From Buttiauxella sp. A111 (GTDB lineage: Bacteria > Pseudomonadota > Gammaproteobacteria > Enterobacterales > Enterobacteriaceae), in contig NZ_BJFN01000004.1 in the NCBI RefSeq assembly GCF_014189855.1, forward strand, positions 434,001 through 498,000: DNA of 64,000 nucleotides. The letters run 5' to 3'. Both the position numbers and the translations under genes were made by a program. Under the pieces are notes generated by a model. That model saw nothing but the letters and a program-made list of their open reading frames with translations, was not told where the DNA came from and made no database searches. Positions 1 through 8,559 of the stretch are shown one piece after another (within the stretch, counting starts at the first letter, position 1; the number at the start of each line of letters is the position of its first letter).

Positions 1-5
1 GACGG

Positions 6-512
6 TTAGTTCATACCAATCATTGCGCGGAACGGGGCGAGGAAGTCTTCCTGACCAAGATTGACCACGCTGCCGTCGCTGGCGACTTCCCAGCAGATTT
101 TGCCGTTGATGGTCTTTTTCTTGCGCTTACAGGACAAGCTCAGCACCGTCTGGGACAGCTCACTCATTTTGGTGTTGCTGTCCTCGATGTTATTAATTTC
201 GCCAATCCATTCGGCCTTCACCTTAAATTCTTCCCCGTCCTCATCCCGGTAAGCCTCTTCGATGGTGACCGCGCAGCTTGAACCGGCTTGCAGGCCGTAC
301 ATCACCAGGATTTCAGAGCGTGCGCCTTTGACGGTGATGCTGCCGGTCATCGCTTCAATGCCAGTCGCCACTTCGCGCTCCACAAACGAGCCACCGCGCG
401 TTTTTTCCATCACTTTTTTCGGTGCCGGATCGGCAACATCTTCCAGCGTCAGATACAGGGGAACGCCCTGAATGGTGACGCGCTGGGCCATGCGGGTTAA
501 TACTCCAGCCAT
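6..512 (-). CDS. FII: Phage major tail tube protein (P2 FII family)
   Basis: 168-residue protein that would form the inner tube of a contractile tail. It lies directly downstream of the sheath gene; its ATG overlaps the sheath stop (TAATG), which is the P2 FI-FII order. Similarity is judged from the sequence pattern and position, not from a search. It is the last complete gene before the window edge, so the tape measure chaperones, tape measure and U/X/D-type genes are expected further left. Confidence 0.85.
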   Translation of the reverse strand: MAGVLTRMAQRVTIQGVPLYLTLEDVADPAPKKVMEKTRGGSFVEREVATGIEAMTGSITVKGARSEILVMYGLQAGSSCAVTIEEAYRDEDGEEFKVKAEWIGEINNIEDSNTKMSELSQTVLSLSCKRKKKTINGKICWEVASDGSVVNLGQEDFLAPFRAMIGMN

Positions 513-1954
513 TACAGTACGCTCTCCAGGAATGATTCAACGATGCCGGTGTCTTCGTTCAGGTGATACACGACGTGTTCGTTCGGGCTGTAACCGGCAT
601 AGTTAATGGCGATATGCCATTCACCGTTGCGGTAGTTGTCCGTGGTGTTCAGTGTCGGGTGCAGATAGACCCGCGCCCCAATTAACGCCTCTTCCATTTG
701 CAGTCCGGATAAGAAGTCATTAATCAGGCTGATGCGCTGATCCATAAAAGTTCGGGTCAGGTTCTCCGCCATCCCCTCCTCAGTGGTGGCCAGCAGCTTA
801 CGAATGATGGTGTGCTCAAGCCCCACCTGTGACACAAAACGCCCGGAGACGGTGCGGTTACCAATCAGTGAATACCCGCCGCGTGACGTACGCGCAAAAT
901 AGCTCACCCCGTAGCGGTTGAGCAGGTCCCCACTGGTGGTTTTATCCAGCAGGTTGTAGTCAATATGACGCTGCAACGCTTCAACATTGACCCCCATGCG
1001 ACCTTTACCCGGTGATTCCCACGGCTTCACACGGGCAAAACAGGCCAGCGCCTGCGCTGACGGGGATCCATACACATAATCCGCCTCTGCCTGGCTCCAG
1101 ACTTTCACCATCGGGTCGACCAGATAGAACTGGTCGTAGCCGGTGCCGGTGACTGCCATCGATTCAGACAAATCAATCGCATCCTGGTCATTGGTGGAGG
1201 GACCATCCCCCACCGGAATGGCATAAATTTTCGCCCCGAGAGCCGCCAGCGCATCACTGACCGGTTTCTGACAGAAGCCCGGCGCGCTGATATGCGTCAG
1301 GGATTCCTGGGTGTTTTTCAGCGCCTGCATGCCGGTGATACGCCCGGTGGCCGCATCCACACCACCAATGATGTTGGCCACCGTGGTGTTGCTGACCTGC
1401 GATTTTCCGCTGATGGTGATGAGCGTTTCAGGCACAACATCAGCTGCACTCAGTCCCGCCGAGCCAGAGAGGACCAGCGTGTCAGTGTCGCTGATGGTAT
1501 AGCTCACCACATCGGCGGTTTTCCCGCCCACCGTAACGCTCCAGCCGGTCGGATCCGTCACATCGGTGGTCAGCGTAGTGTCTTTGAGCACCACTACCAC
1601 ATTGCCGGTGACAGGCTCATCCGTCGCGGAAACCACGGTACCGGTGTAATCCGCTGGCGCGGGCTCATCGTCCCCTTCTTCAACCACCACCACATAACAA
1701 GCCACGGACGCCAGTTGCTGGATAACCGCAATCGCCGGGTACAGCGTACCCGCCTCTGCACCGCTCGGATCGAGTGCGGTAAGCTGGGCCGGATTCGTAA
1801 TACGGTACGGTTTATTACGCGGGATCAGCGGATCAAGGTTCGGGGCGGTTCCCACCAGGCCAAAAACCGTGGCGCCTGCAGGTCCCATTGGCTGTGGGGC
1901 TTTCTTGCTTTCAACGGACGCACCATTATGCACAAAGCTCGTAATTTCTGGCAT
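512..1954 (-). CDS. FI: Phage contractile tail sheath protein (P2 FI family)
   Basis: 480-residue tail sheath subunit, the contractile outer layer around the tube. The chosen start (MPEITSFVHNG) follows GGAGCGG; an upstream in-frame ATG at 2011 has no comparable ribosome site and would overlap the preceding small gene. The C-terminal part (YNLLDKTTSGDLLNRYG, HIAINYAGYSPNEH) has the usual sheath character, while residues of about 100-200 form a variable inserted domain rich in Val, Thr and Asp (GTVVSATDEPVTGNVVVV). Length is somewhat above P2 FI (396), consistent with the inserted domain being surface exposed. That last point is inference. Confidence 0.88.
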   Translation of the reverse strand: MPEITSFVHNGASVESKKAPQPMGPAGATVFGLVGTAPNLDPLIPRNKPYRITNPAQLTALDPSGAEAGTLYPAIAVIQQLASVACYVVVVEEGDDEPAPADYTGTVVSATDEPVTGNVVVVLKDTTLTTDVTDPTGWSVTVGGKTADVVSYTISDTDTLVLSGSAGLSAADVVPETLITISGKSQVSNTTVANIIGGVDAATGRITGMQALKNTQESLTHISAPGFCQKPVSDALAALGAKIYAIPVGDGPSTNDQDAIDLSESMAVTGTGYDQFYLVDPMVKVWSQAEADYVYGSPSAQALACFARVKPWESPGKGRMGVNVEALQRHIDYNLLDKTTSGDLLNRYGVSYFARTSRGGYSLIGNRTVSGRFVSQVGLEHTIIRKLLATTEEGMAENLTRTFMDQRISLINDFLSGLQMEEALIGARVYLHPTLNTTDNYRNGEWHIAINYAGYSPNEHVVYHLNEDTGIVESFLESVL

Positions 1955-1964
1955 TACCGCTCCT

Positions 1965-2150
1965 TTATTTACGTTTTTTAGTGTGGGAGGCCTGAGCAGT
2001 GTCCGCCTCATCAGCCGGTTTAATGTGGCCGTTCAGCTGCAGGATTTTGGCCTGTCGCTCAGTCAGTTCAATGGCGGTACCGGCGTCAAGCCAGTGACCG
2101 CTGCCGGGATGTTCAATCCCGCGCACCACGATAAATTTTTTGCTCGCCAT
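1965..2150 (-). CDS. Small phage protein upstream of tail sheath
   Basis: 61-residue basic-tailed protein (C-terminus HTKKRK) placed between the fibre assembly gene and the sheath. A short gene at this place is common in P2- and Mu-type tail clusters (DUF2635-like), but I do not recognise a domain with certainty. Compact spacing (10 bp to the sheath start) and the same strand support it being a real gene of the tail operon. Confidence 0.6.
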   Translation of the reverse strand: MASKKFIVVRGIEHPGSGHWLDAGTAIELTERQAKILQLNGHIKPADEADTAQASHTKKRK

Positions 2151-2206
2151 AGATTCTCCGGACGTAAAAAAAGCGACCGTAGTCGCTGTAATGAATGGGT
2201 GAGGTG

Positions 2207-2809
2207 TTAACAGGTTGGCAGTTCCGGCCAGGTAATATGCTCAGGGGCTGACGTATCCAGCGACTGCAGCTGTTTGATGTAGCCCCGCCAGGCAATCAGC
2301 CGGGACTGGTCCTCATCGCTGAGCATTCCCAGCATCAGATCGACTTTCCAGTCGCTGCTCCTTGTTTCAGCCTCGAGGATCAGCTCATCCCTTTTCATCC
2401 GGGCATGCTGAACGGCGGCGGCAGACTGCGCATCCGTATCGGTCACCCATTCAGTGCCGGACCATGTATCAAAATCAGTGGCGGGGACCAGCCGCGTGGT
2501 GTTATCCGGATACTCACCTGGCGTCGTTACGGGTACGGAGTCACCGGTATGTGTGCAATACACGGTTTCGCCTCGATGATCAGGAACACTGAGCCATGCC
2601 GTATTCTCAGCATTGCGTATCACAGCCCAGCCCGTCTTCTCTGCCGGAGGCTTTTCAGTACAGCCATGTGCCGGAATACCCACGCCGACGGGCAGCACCT
2701 CCACGGAAGGGTGCGAATATTCACCGGTTAAACCGTCAAAGTTATAGACCGTCACCATCCCTGCCGTGGTGCAAATCTGTTTTTTATTCAGTATCGCGTT
2801 GGTCATCAT
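2207..2809 (-). CDS. tfa: Tail fibre assembly chaperone (Tfa family)
   Basis: 200-residue protein of the lambda Tfa/P2 G type, which assists folding and trimerisation of the tail fibre and is often partner-specific. The C-terminal half has the usual pattern (KRDELILEAE, then a helix ending near WRGYIKQLQSLD and a final WPELP). It overlaps the fibre gene by 4 bp (ATGA), so the two are translationally coupled. The N-terminal half is unlike lambda Tfa, as is usual when the fibre tip varies. Confidence 0.85.
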   Translation of the reverse strand: MMTNAILNKKQICTTAGMVTVYNFDGLTGEYSHPSVEVLPVGVGIPAHGCTEKPPAEKTGWAVIRNAENTAWLSVPDHRGETVYCTHTGDSVPVTTPGEYPDNTTRLVPATDFDTWSGTEWVTDTDAQSAAAVQHARMKRDELILEAETRSSDWKVDLMLGMLSDEDQSRLIAWRGYIKQLQSLDTSAPEHITWPELPTC

Positions 2810-3975
2810 GCTGCCCTCACGATGTAGTTAAATGCCACGTTTCGGGGACGGGTGATCACCGCGTTGTAACCACCTGTTACAGTCCCCACGCCATTCCTCT
2901 CGGCTATAATTTCTGTCGTATGGACATCAGGGGCTGCCCCTTCAAAATCGTCCCCGTTAAAAGGATCAGTGTCATTGGTGAGTTTCGGGAAGGGCAGACT
3001 TCTGGGGTAACCCGTTGAATACCCATCAAAGGCCAGCAGCGTACCTTTCTGTGCTGAAAGCAGAGCACGCCCCCTATCCACCCGACGCATATCATCCCAG
3101 CCACGGATAAATTCGCCTCGTAGATCGGGCAATGTCCCTGAAGGATAGGCCTGCGCAAGCTTTGGATAGAGTGCGGTGCTGAACGCGGCCCCGTTACATT
3201 TCAGCCATCCGGCAGGCGGCGTAGCGCCGGGCCACGGCAACGGGAAGCCAACCGGGATATAAACCTGCATATCATCATTTGTCAGATATTGCGTATGCGG
3301 ATCAGCCTCGCCTTCATGTTCCGCAATGGCTTGCGTAATATCCTGCGGGATAAGCAGGTTTTCTTTGGCTTGTGCAATCGCCTGCTCGCCGGCGGCCTTT
3401 ATCTCAGCAAGGTTTTGAGCGATCTGGAGATATTTTTCATCCGCCTCCTCTTCTTTAAGGTACTGAGAATGCGGGTCGTCGTCTTCAAGATGCGCCGCCA
3501 TTTCCTCCGAGACCTTCTGGTCAACATAGTTGCGTGTCGCCAGCACTGTGGAATCATCCACAATCAGCGTGACCTTCGCCCCTTCGGTGAAAATGACATT
3601 CATCCGGATGACCATCGTCCCGGATGCCCCCTCCTCCGTTGCCACTTTGTATTGTGGGGGCATCGAACAGACCGCAACCAGGGTGCCGTCCGCCGTTTTG
3701 ATCCCCATCTCACGTATCCAGAACGGACCAATGGCGGCGGGCAGCACGGCTTCAGCTATCAGGATGGACGGGTTGGTTTTATCCTGTGACAGACTATTCA
3801 GTTGCCCGGTAAAAACGGTGTTGACCAGTTCAGTCTGCGTGGCGTCAGGTCTGGGGACGTCGCCATGACCGTCGCCAATGACAAAGGTCGTTATTTTTGC
3901 CTCCAGCCCGGTTTCGATGGACTGTGCACACACCGCTGCACCGACCGTGGTCAGAATGCCGTAAAACTCACTCAT
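2806..3975 (-). CDS. H: Tail fibre protein with collar domain (P2 H type)
   Basis: 389-residue fibre. The first ~150 residues match the tail-collar/fibre attachment domain of P2 H (MSEFYGILTTVGAAVCAQ, IGDGHGDVPRPDATQTEL). Next come two copies of the fibre repeat core DPHSQYL / DPHTQYL near residues 165 and 225, then a tail-collar domain beginning GFPLPWPGATPPAGWLKCNG. It recognises the host surface. It is much shorter than P2 H (669), so the shaft is reduced. It sits between gene I and the assembly chaperone as in P2. Confidence 0.88.
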   Translation of the reverse strand: MSEFYGILTTVGAAVCAQSIETGLEAKITTFVIGDGHGDVPRPDATQTELVNTVFTGQLNSLSQDKTNPSILIAEAVLPAAIGPFWIREMGIKTADGTLVAVCSMPPQYKVATEEGASGTMVIRMNVIFTEGAKVTLIVDDSTVLATRNYVDQKVSEEMAAHLEDDDPHSQYLKEEEADEKYLQIAQNLAEIKAAGEQAIAQAKENLLIPQDITQAIAEHEGEADPHTQYLTNDDMQVYIPVGFPLPWPGATPPAGWLKCNGAAFSTALYPKLAQAYPSGTLPDLRGEFIRGWDDMRRVDRGRALLSAQKGTLLAFDGYSTGYPRSLPFPKLTNDTDPFNGDDFEGAAPDVHTTEIIAERNGVGTVTGGYNAVITRPRNVAFNYIVRAA

Positions 3976-4589
3976 GCTGTCTCCCTGAATGGAATGGTGA
4001 TATCAGTTACTGCGTAGATGGCGCAGGCACTAAAGCCACTGGCCGTCAGCGAAATATCATCTGGTTTTTTGGGGCCAATACTTATTTCAGTGCCGGTAGT
4101 GATGGCCACACCGATATATGCCCGGGTGATCACTTCGCGAACCAGCTGCAGCGAAGCAATATCACGCTCCGCTTTGTAAGCATTGATGCGCGCCAGCACG
4201 CGCCGAGTGGTTGCTTCATCCAGTGGCTGCTCCATCAGGTGAGCAATGACACTCAGCGCATACGGCCCGCTGCGCTCCACCGTGACATTGAAACCGAGTG
4301 CGGCCAGCGCATCAGCAATCCCCTGCCGGGTACAGGCGTGCGACTGAATAATCAGGCCGTTTGCCACCGTCCCCCTGACGCTCTGCTCAGCATCATCGGC
4401 AGCCCAGTCCAGCACCCCGCGTTCAATGGCCAGCGCCGGCAAATACTGCGCCGGTGTATTCCGTGGAAACAGCAGCGTTCGATATGGTGCTTGCGATTCA
4501 ATCGTGGCCAGGCACTCATCGAGCAGGTTTTCAAGTGCATGCTGTAGCCCGGAGCGGTTATCGGGCTGAATACTGACATCAGAGGTCAT
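3972..4589 (-). CDS. I: Tail protein I (P2 gpI family)
   Basis: 205-residue baseplate/tail protein. The start at MTSDVSIQP is preferred over an in-frame ATG at 4673 that lies deep in gene J; the chosen start overlaps the end of J by about 11 bp, normal for this cluster. The body (LLFPRNTPAQYLPALA, ...RTLANGL...IADALAALGF) is typical of gpI. It overlaps the fibre gene downstream by 4 bp. Confidence 0.87.
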   Translation of the reverse strand: MTSDVSIQPDNRSGLQHALENLLDECLATIESQAPYRTLLFPRNTPAQYLPALAIERGVLDWAADDAEQSVRGTVANGLIIQSHACTRQGIADALAALGFNVTVERSGPYALSVIAHLMEQPLDEATTRRVLARINAYKAERDIASLQLVREVITRAYIGVAITTGTEISIGPKKPDDISLTASGFSACAIYAVTDITIPFRETA

Positions 4590-5586
4590 AGACCACCTCC
4601 AGCGCAATGCCAGTGCAGTAAGGAGCCTGGGTATGGTCGGTGGTGATGGTCTCTGCCGGTTCGTGAAGTTCAACGCTGGTCACTGACTGCGGTTTTTGCA
4701 TCAGGTAATACAGCATCGAGAGGTCAATACGCCCTTCCAGGCGCATGGCGTTTCGGGTGTAGGTGTCCAATTCCTGCCGGATAGCCTCCACATTGATCAG
4801 CCCATCCGGGGTATTTTTACCGTGCAGGACGGCACGCACTGTGTACTCCAGGGGTTGTCCGGCATACGTGGTGATAATGTCGGTTTCCAGTGCCACATCT
4901 TCACGCCGCAGATATGCCTGCGCCTGCGCAAGCAACGCATCACTTGGCACACCGTTTTCTGTTTCGCGGGAAAGCAGCCACACACCAACCTTGCCGGTCC
5001 CCGGCTCTTCGACACGCGGGCTGGCATCGCGGATTTTTGCCGTAGCGGAATTATCCGGGAAGCGGTAGGTCACCGTGACCGTTCCGGCCTCCGGAGAGTC
5101 AATGGTGACATGCGGTTTTTCACCCAGGGTCATGGCGTGAAATTTATAGGCCGTCCGGCTCCCCGTCGTCGCAAACCCGTAGGCAGCCAGCAGAGAGCGA
5201 AAACGCAGATCATCATCACTTTCCATTTCGTCAGGTATTGGCGGAATAGCATCGGGATCGCCCCGGGCTATCACCTGCCGTTTGATACCAAAATCGGCTG
5301 CACGCGCATCCAGATTACTGCCCTGAGCCCACAACAGGAGCATCTGCAGCATTTGCCAGTTGGCGCTGCGTTCGCGGGTGGTGACCACCTGCGACATCGC
5401 CTGCAGCAGCACCGTCAGCATTTCCGCGTTATTCTCAAGCGTCGCGGTGATCGCGGCGGCATCCGCCGGACGCAGGCGTGTTACCTCGGCAATCAGCGCC
5501 TGTTTCAGTTCCGGCAGCCGGGCTGTCGCGCCGGTCACTTTCAGGGCATCGGGGACAGGGAGTCGGTCGGTTAAGGGGTTAAACAT
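4579..5586 (-). CDS. J: Baseplate wedge protein J (P2 gpJ family)
   Basis: 335-residue baseplate assembly protein, homologous in role to T4 gp6. Residues ~100-300 contain the conserved J core (DDDLRFRSLLAAYGFATTGS, VRAVLHGKNTPDGLINVEA). It overlaps gene W upstream by 8 bp and gene I downstream, so the V-W-J-I baseplate operon is intact. Length is near the P2 protein (302). Confidence 0.9.
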   Translation of the reverse strand: MFNPLTDRLPVPDALKVTGATARLPELKQALIAEVTRLRPADAAAITATLENNAEMLTVLLQAMSQVVTTRERSANWQMLQMLLLWAQGSNLDARAADFGIKRQVIARGDPDAIPPIPDEMESDDDLRFRSLLAAYGFATTGSRTAYKFHAMTLGEKPHVTIDSPEAGTVTVTYRFPDNSATAKIRDASPRVEEPGTGKVGVWLLSRETENGVPSDALLAQAQAYLRREDVALETDIITTYAGQPLEYTVRAVLHGKNTPDGLINVEAIRQELDTYTRNAMRLEGRIDLSMLYYLMQKPQSVTSVELHEPAETITTDHTQAPYCTGIALEVVYDL

Positions 5587-5917
5587 TAAGGGTTACACTC
5601 ACGGTTGCGGTTTTACCGTTGAACAGGCCCACAAACTCCATCGCGCAACCGCCCTCTTTCGGGTGGATGTTGATTTTGCTGCAGCTAAAGTCGAGCACAC
5701 CGTTAACCGGTTCAAGAAGTGCGGTACTGGCGGCGGATTTCATCAGGAGTGCGGTTGTGGGGGTGAGGTTGGCACTGAGGTATTTCAGTACGTCAGAACC
5801 AAAATCGCGATGGCGGTTACGCGCCCCTTTTGGGGTGGTCATGACCTGCCCCAGCCGGGAGACGAGCTGGGTGATATCTTCAATGGCGCGCCCCGTCTGT
5901 CGGTCCATGCCTATCAT
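5579..5917 (-). CDS. W: Baseplate protein W (gp25-like)
   Basis: 112-residue GPW/gp25 family protein that forms part of the baseplate wedge and carries lysozyme-like ancestry in the wider family. Motifs include DITQLVSRLGQVMTTPKGAR near residues 15-35 and the RDFGSDVL segment. The start MIGMDRQTGR is one base from the end of gene V. Confidence 0.9.
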   Translation of the reverse strand: MIGMDRQTGRAIEDITQLVSRLGQVMTTPKGARNRHRDFGSDVLKYLSANLTPTTALLMKSAASTALLEPVNGVLDFSCSKINIHPKEGGCAMEFVGLFNGKTATVSVTLNV

Positions 5918-6505
5918 TCAGCCTCCCTGTTTCTGGTTAGTTGCACCCGTCTTACCGCCGCTGTCACCTGGGTGATCGTGCGTATCATAGATGACGCGGT
6001 CGAGTGACATCGCCCGAACCTTGTCCGCGATTTCGCCCTCGGTGTTTTTCACCTCTGGCGTGCCCACAAACTCCACTCCCCCAGCCGCATGAATGGTGAG
6101 TTTCCCGCTGGGGATATCGACTTTCGTGTACGCTTTCTCCCCGTATGCAGTCATCACTTCATCAGGATTATCAGTCGGAAACGGAAAGCTGTCGGAGCAC
6201 AGGCCACAGAGAGCCACACAGCTGTCAAAGTTATCGCCGGTACCGAAATTCAGCACGATGGCAATTTCACCCGGCGACGGGCAGCGGTAATGCGATGTCA
6301 CCCCCGCAGCAGGCACCAGAAACTGGATCGGTGGCGTCGTATTTTCACCAATCCGGACCACCACACGGGTACCACCTGGAGCGGATTTCACAACCCCTTT
6401 GCAAATCAGATTATTGCCCTGGCGGCGGTTATCCTCTGCCGCCTCCTGCAATCCCGCCAACGCTTCATGGACGGGTGCAAGCATTCGTTTGAGCAGACCA
6501 TTCAT
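5918..6505 (-). CDS. V: Baseplate spike protein V (P2 gpV family)
   Basis: 195-residue membrane-piercing baseplate spike. The N-terminal OB-fold region (ICKGVVKSAPGG...VVVRIGENTTPPIQFLVP) is followed by a beta-helical part and a C-terminal stretch with histidines (YDTHDHPGDSGGKTG), the kind of tip that binds metal in P2 V. It is the first P2-type gene after lambda-type head and connector genes and overlaps the upstream gene by 4 bp. Confidence 0.9.
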   Translation of the reverse strand: MNGLLKRMLAPVHEALAGLQEAAEDNRRQGNNLICKGVVKSAPGGTRVVVRIGENTTPPIQFLVPAAGVTSHYRCPSPGEIAIVLNFGTGDNFDSCVALCGLCSDSFPFPTDNPDEVMTAYGEKAYTKVDIPSGKLTIHAAGGVEFVGTPEVKNTEGEIADKVRAMSLDRVIYDTHDHPGDSGGKTGATNQKQGG

Positions 6506-7047
6506 CCTGTTGCATCCCCCGGGAATATTTTGCTGTATGCGTTTTTGTCATCCGGATCTTTGGGATTCATCGCCAGCCAGACACTGCCGCGCGTTTCTTC
6601 ATCGGCAAAGTAATCCTGACCGAGATAAAGCGGCTGTATCCACTGCACGCCACGGGCAACCACCCCGTCAAAACCAAACAGGTAACTGGTATCGCCACTC
6701 ACCTGAATATCCGGTGCACCGACACATTTCGGGTCAATCCCAAAGCGGTTTAAATCAATGATGCGCTCCACCTCGCAGGCAAGATCTGTTGCCGTCAGCG
6801 TGGCTTTCGGAACAGAGACCGGAATGAGGCAATGGGCGGTGATAATCTGGCGATGCGTGTAACGACCTGTCGCCTGTCGGGTGCCGGGATGGGCATCCTC
6901 AAACTGAATGACTATCGAGGGGCCAGTGATTTCGGTGTTCCAGATCTCGTCGTATTCGACGATGGCCACACTCGCCGTGATGCGGCGGCGCAGCTCAGTG
7001 ACAACCTGCTCGTAATACTGACCAGGGGATTCGATGGTGATGCGCAT
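6502..7047 (-). CDS. Putative tail terminator / completion protein (lambda U position)
   Basis: 181-residue protein at the place of lambda gene U, after Z-like and before baseplate V. The N-terminus (SPGQYYEQVVTELRRRI) and the central ITAHCLIPVSVP strand look like a small tail-completion fold. I assign it by position; the sequence alone does not settle whether it belongs to the head-tail joining set or to the contractile tail. It is the last gene before the change from lambda-like to P2-like order. Confidence 0.6.
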   Translation of the reverse strand: MRITIESPGQYYEQVVTELRRRITASVAIVEYDEIWNTEITGPSIVIQFEDAHPGTRQATGRYTHRQIITAHCLIPVSVPKATLTATDLACEVERIIDLNRFGIDPKCVGAPDIQVSGDTSYLFGFDGVVARGVQWIQPLYLGQDYFADEETRGSVWLAMNPKDPDDKNAYSKIFPGDATG

Positions 7048-7050
7048 GAA

Positions 7051-7662
7051 TTACCATACCTGAATGTTTTTTTCGGCTGCGGCGAGGTTTTTCTCAGACC
7101 ACCCGGTTTTCCAGGCATCCGATGTCACCCTGCCCCGCAGATCGGTTTCAAAGTGGCGCAGGAAAATATCCGGAATACGCTCAAACAGTTCATCCTCTAG
7201 GGCTGTAGTCATTTCATCGGAAATGGGAACAGTGAGACTGACCACCGGATACGCTGCTTTACCCACGCGCTGCATTACCTTCTTTTTACCGTGAAGCACG
7301 GCGACAAAAGCGCGCTCGTAATAGGCGCCGCGTATCATGAGCCCCCCTTTTACACGCCGGATGCCCCCACGAAATAACGCAGGATCGAGGTCATTGAGAC
7401 CAAACCAGTATTTCATTTCGGATGCATCCGCAGCAGAGGGTTTCAGATGCGCCTGGACGCGCTTTCTGAGGCGTTTTTGCGCGCCAGAGGCCAGTTGCAG
7501 GCGCTGCTGCATCATTCGCACCGCCTGCTGGCGAACCGAGCCTTCCGTTCGCCGTTGGGCGCGATGAAAAGCCAGCCGGATAATGCGGGGCGATAAATCA
7601 GCAAACAACCCGACGATGTGGTTAAGCTGCGCTTCATCCAGTTGCATGTACAGGTCGCTCAT
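7051..7662 (-). CDS. Z: Minor tail protein Z-like
   Basis: 203-residue basic protein, similar in length and layout to lambda Z (192): a helical, arginine-rich N-terminal half (RRTEGSVRQQAVRMMQQRLQ) and a C-terminal strand with HGKKKVMQRVGKAAYPVVSL, which parallels the HVMQRV...YPI segment of lambda Z. Z acts at the tail-head connector and is needed for DNA injection in lambda. Overlaps the upstream connector gene by 4 bp. Confidence 0.75.
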   Translation of the reverse strand: MSDLYMQLDEAQLNHIVGLFADLSPRIIRLAFHRAQRRTEGSVRQQAVRMMQQRLQLASGAQKRLRKRVQAHLKPSAADASEMKYWFGLNDLDPALFRGGIRRVKGGLMIRGAYYERAFVAVLHGKKKVMQRVGKAAYPVVSLTVPISDEMTTALEDELFERIPDIFLRHFETDLRGRVTSDAWKTGWSEKNLAAAEKNIQVW

Positions 7663-8054
7663 GGTCGGGTAAACCTCACACCAGCGCCCTCCGGCAGCTT
7701 AGCGCCACCGGGAACGGTTAAAATGATGATGGTCGTAGTGCGATCCTGATAAAACACCGCGCCAACCACTTTTTTCCCCTGGGGTGTCTGCACGTTGGCG
7801 CCAGCGATAATTTCCCGATCAAGGCGCTGGTTCAGAACCGTCAACACACCATGTTCGCAGGAAGCATTAACCGGGCGCGGTGCCTGGCTGTCAGGCTTAC
7901 CACTGGCAAATGCCAGCTCCGTATCGTAAATAGCGTGAATGGCCATTTCGCCGCCGCCACGCAACTGAAGAATAAACGGAGACGACATCCGGTCCATGAT
8001 GTGCGCATCCGCATCGCGCATAGCGGTATCAAACAGGCTGTCGAATCCGTCCAC
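7659..8054 (-). CDS. FII: Head-tail connector (lambda FII-like)
   Basis: 131-residue protein. The N-terminus FDSLFDTAMRDADAHI parallels the start of lambda FII (FDNLFDAAIARADETI). The remainder (residues 30-131) is mostly beta strand, matching a neck-attachment protein that joins the filled head to the tail. It follows the FI-like gene with 2 bp spacing, in lambda order. Not to be confused with the P2 FII tube gene listed above. Confidence 0.75.
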   Translation of the reverse strand: MDGFDSLFDTAMRDADAHIMDRMSSPFILQLRGGGEMAIHAIYDTELAFASGKPDSQAPRPVNASCEHGVLTVLNQRLDREIIAGANVQTPQGKKVVGAVFYQDRTTTIIILTVPGGAKLPEGAGVRFTRP

Positions 8055-8056
8055 AC

Positions 8057-8470
8057 TCAGACCTTTTTCACCAGATTTCGGCGTTGCAGCTGTGAAAACA
8101 ATGCGTCAGGAATGCGCGCACAGCCACCAGCTACCACGACCGGCAGCACTTCATTTGCATCATTCACCGCATTGATATGCAGGGTGGCCAGCGCGGTAAA
8201 ACGCACCAGTTGACCTGCGCTGACTTTAGCCGCCGTAGGCACGTTATCGTCAGTGTTCGAGCCTGCGGGACCGTCTGAATTTGCACCACCACCTTGCATA
8301 TCCAGTGTAGTTTCGTCACCACTGCCATCATCTTCCAGGGCATCAGCTTCGGCCTGCCACTCAGTGAGCAGGACTTTCAGTTCGGCGACAGTACCGTCCA
8401 CTGGGGGCTCACGGTTCAGCGTTTTTGCCAGCACACCCAGTTTCTTCAGTAAGGTATCTTTCTCAGACAT
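8057..8470 (-). CDS. FI: DNA packaging protein FI (lambda FI family)
   Basis: 137-residue acidic protein that helps terminase docking on proheads in lambda. It has the same layout as lambda FI: an N-terminal helical unit (LLKKLGVLAKTLNREP...GTVAELKVLL), a low-complexity acidic Gly/Asp linker at about residues 45-75, and a C-terminal beta unit with LVRFTALATLHINAVNDA...VLPVVVAGG. It is preceded by a small gap after the capsid gene. Confidence 0.85.
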   Translation of the reverse strand: MSEKDTLLKKLGVLAKTLNREPPVDGTVAELKVLLTEWQAEADALEDDGSGDETTLDMQGGGANSDGPAGSNTDDNVPTAAKVSAGQLVRFTALATLHINAVNDANEVLPVVVAGGCARIPDALFSQLQRRNLVKKV

Positions 8471-8559
8471 ATAAACCTCAAACGTTCACCCCGGAGCCTT
8501 CGCCCCGGGCGTGTATGGAGACAGGAATTCAGGAAAACGGGAGCGACGTCCCGAAGGGA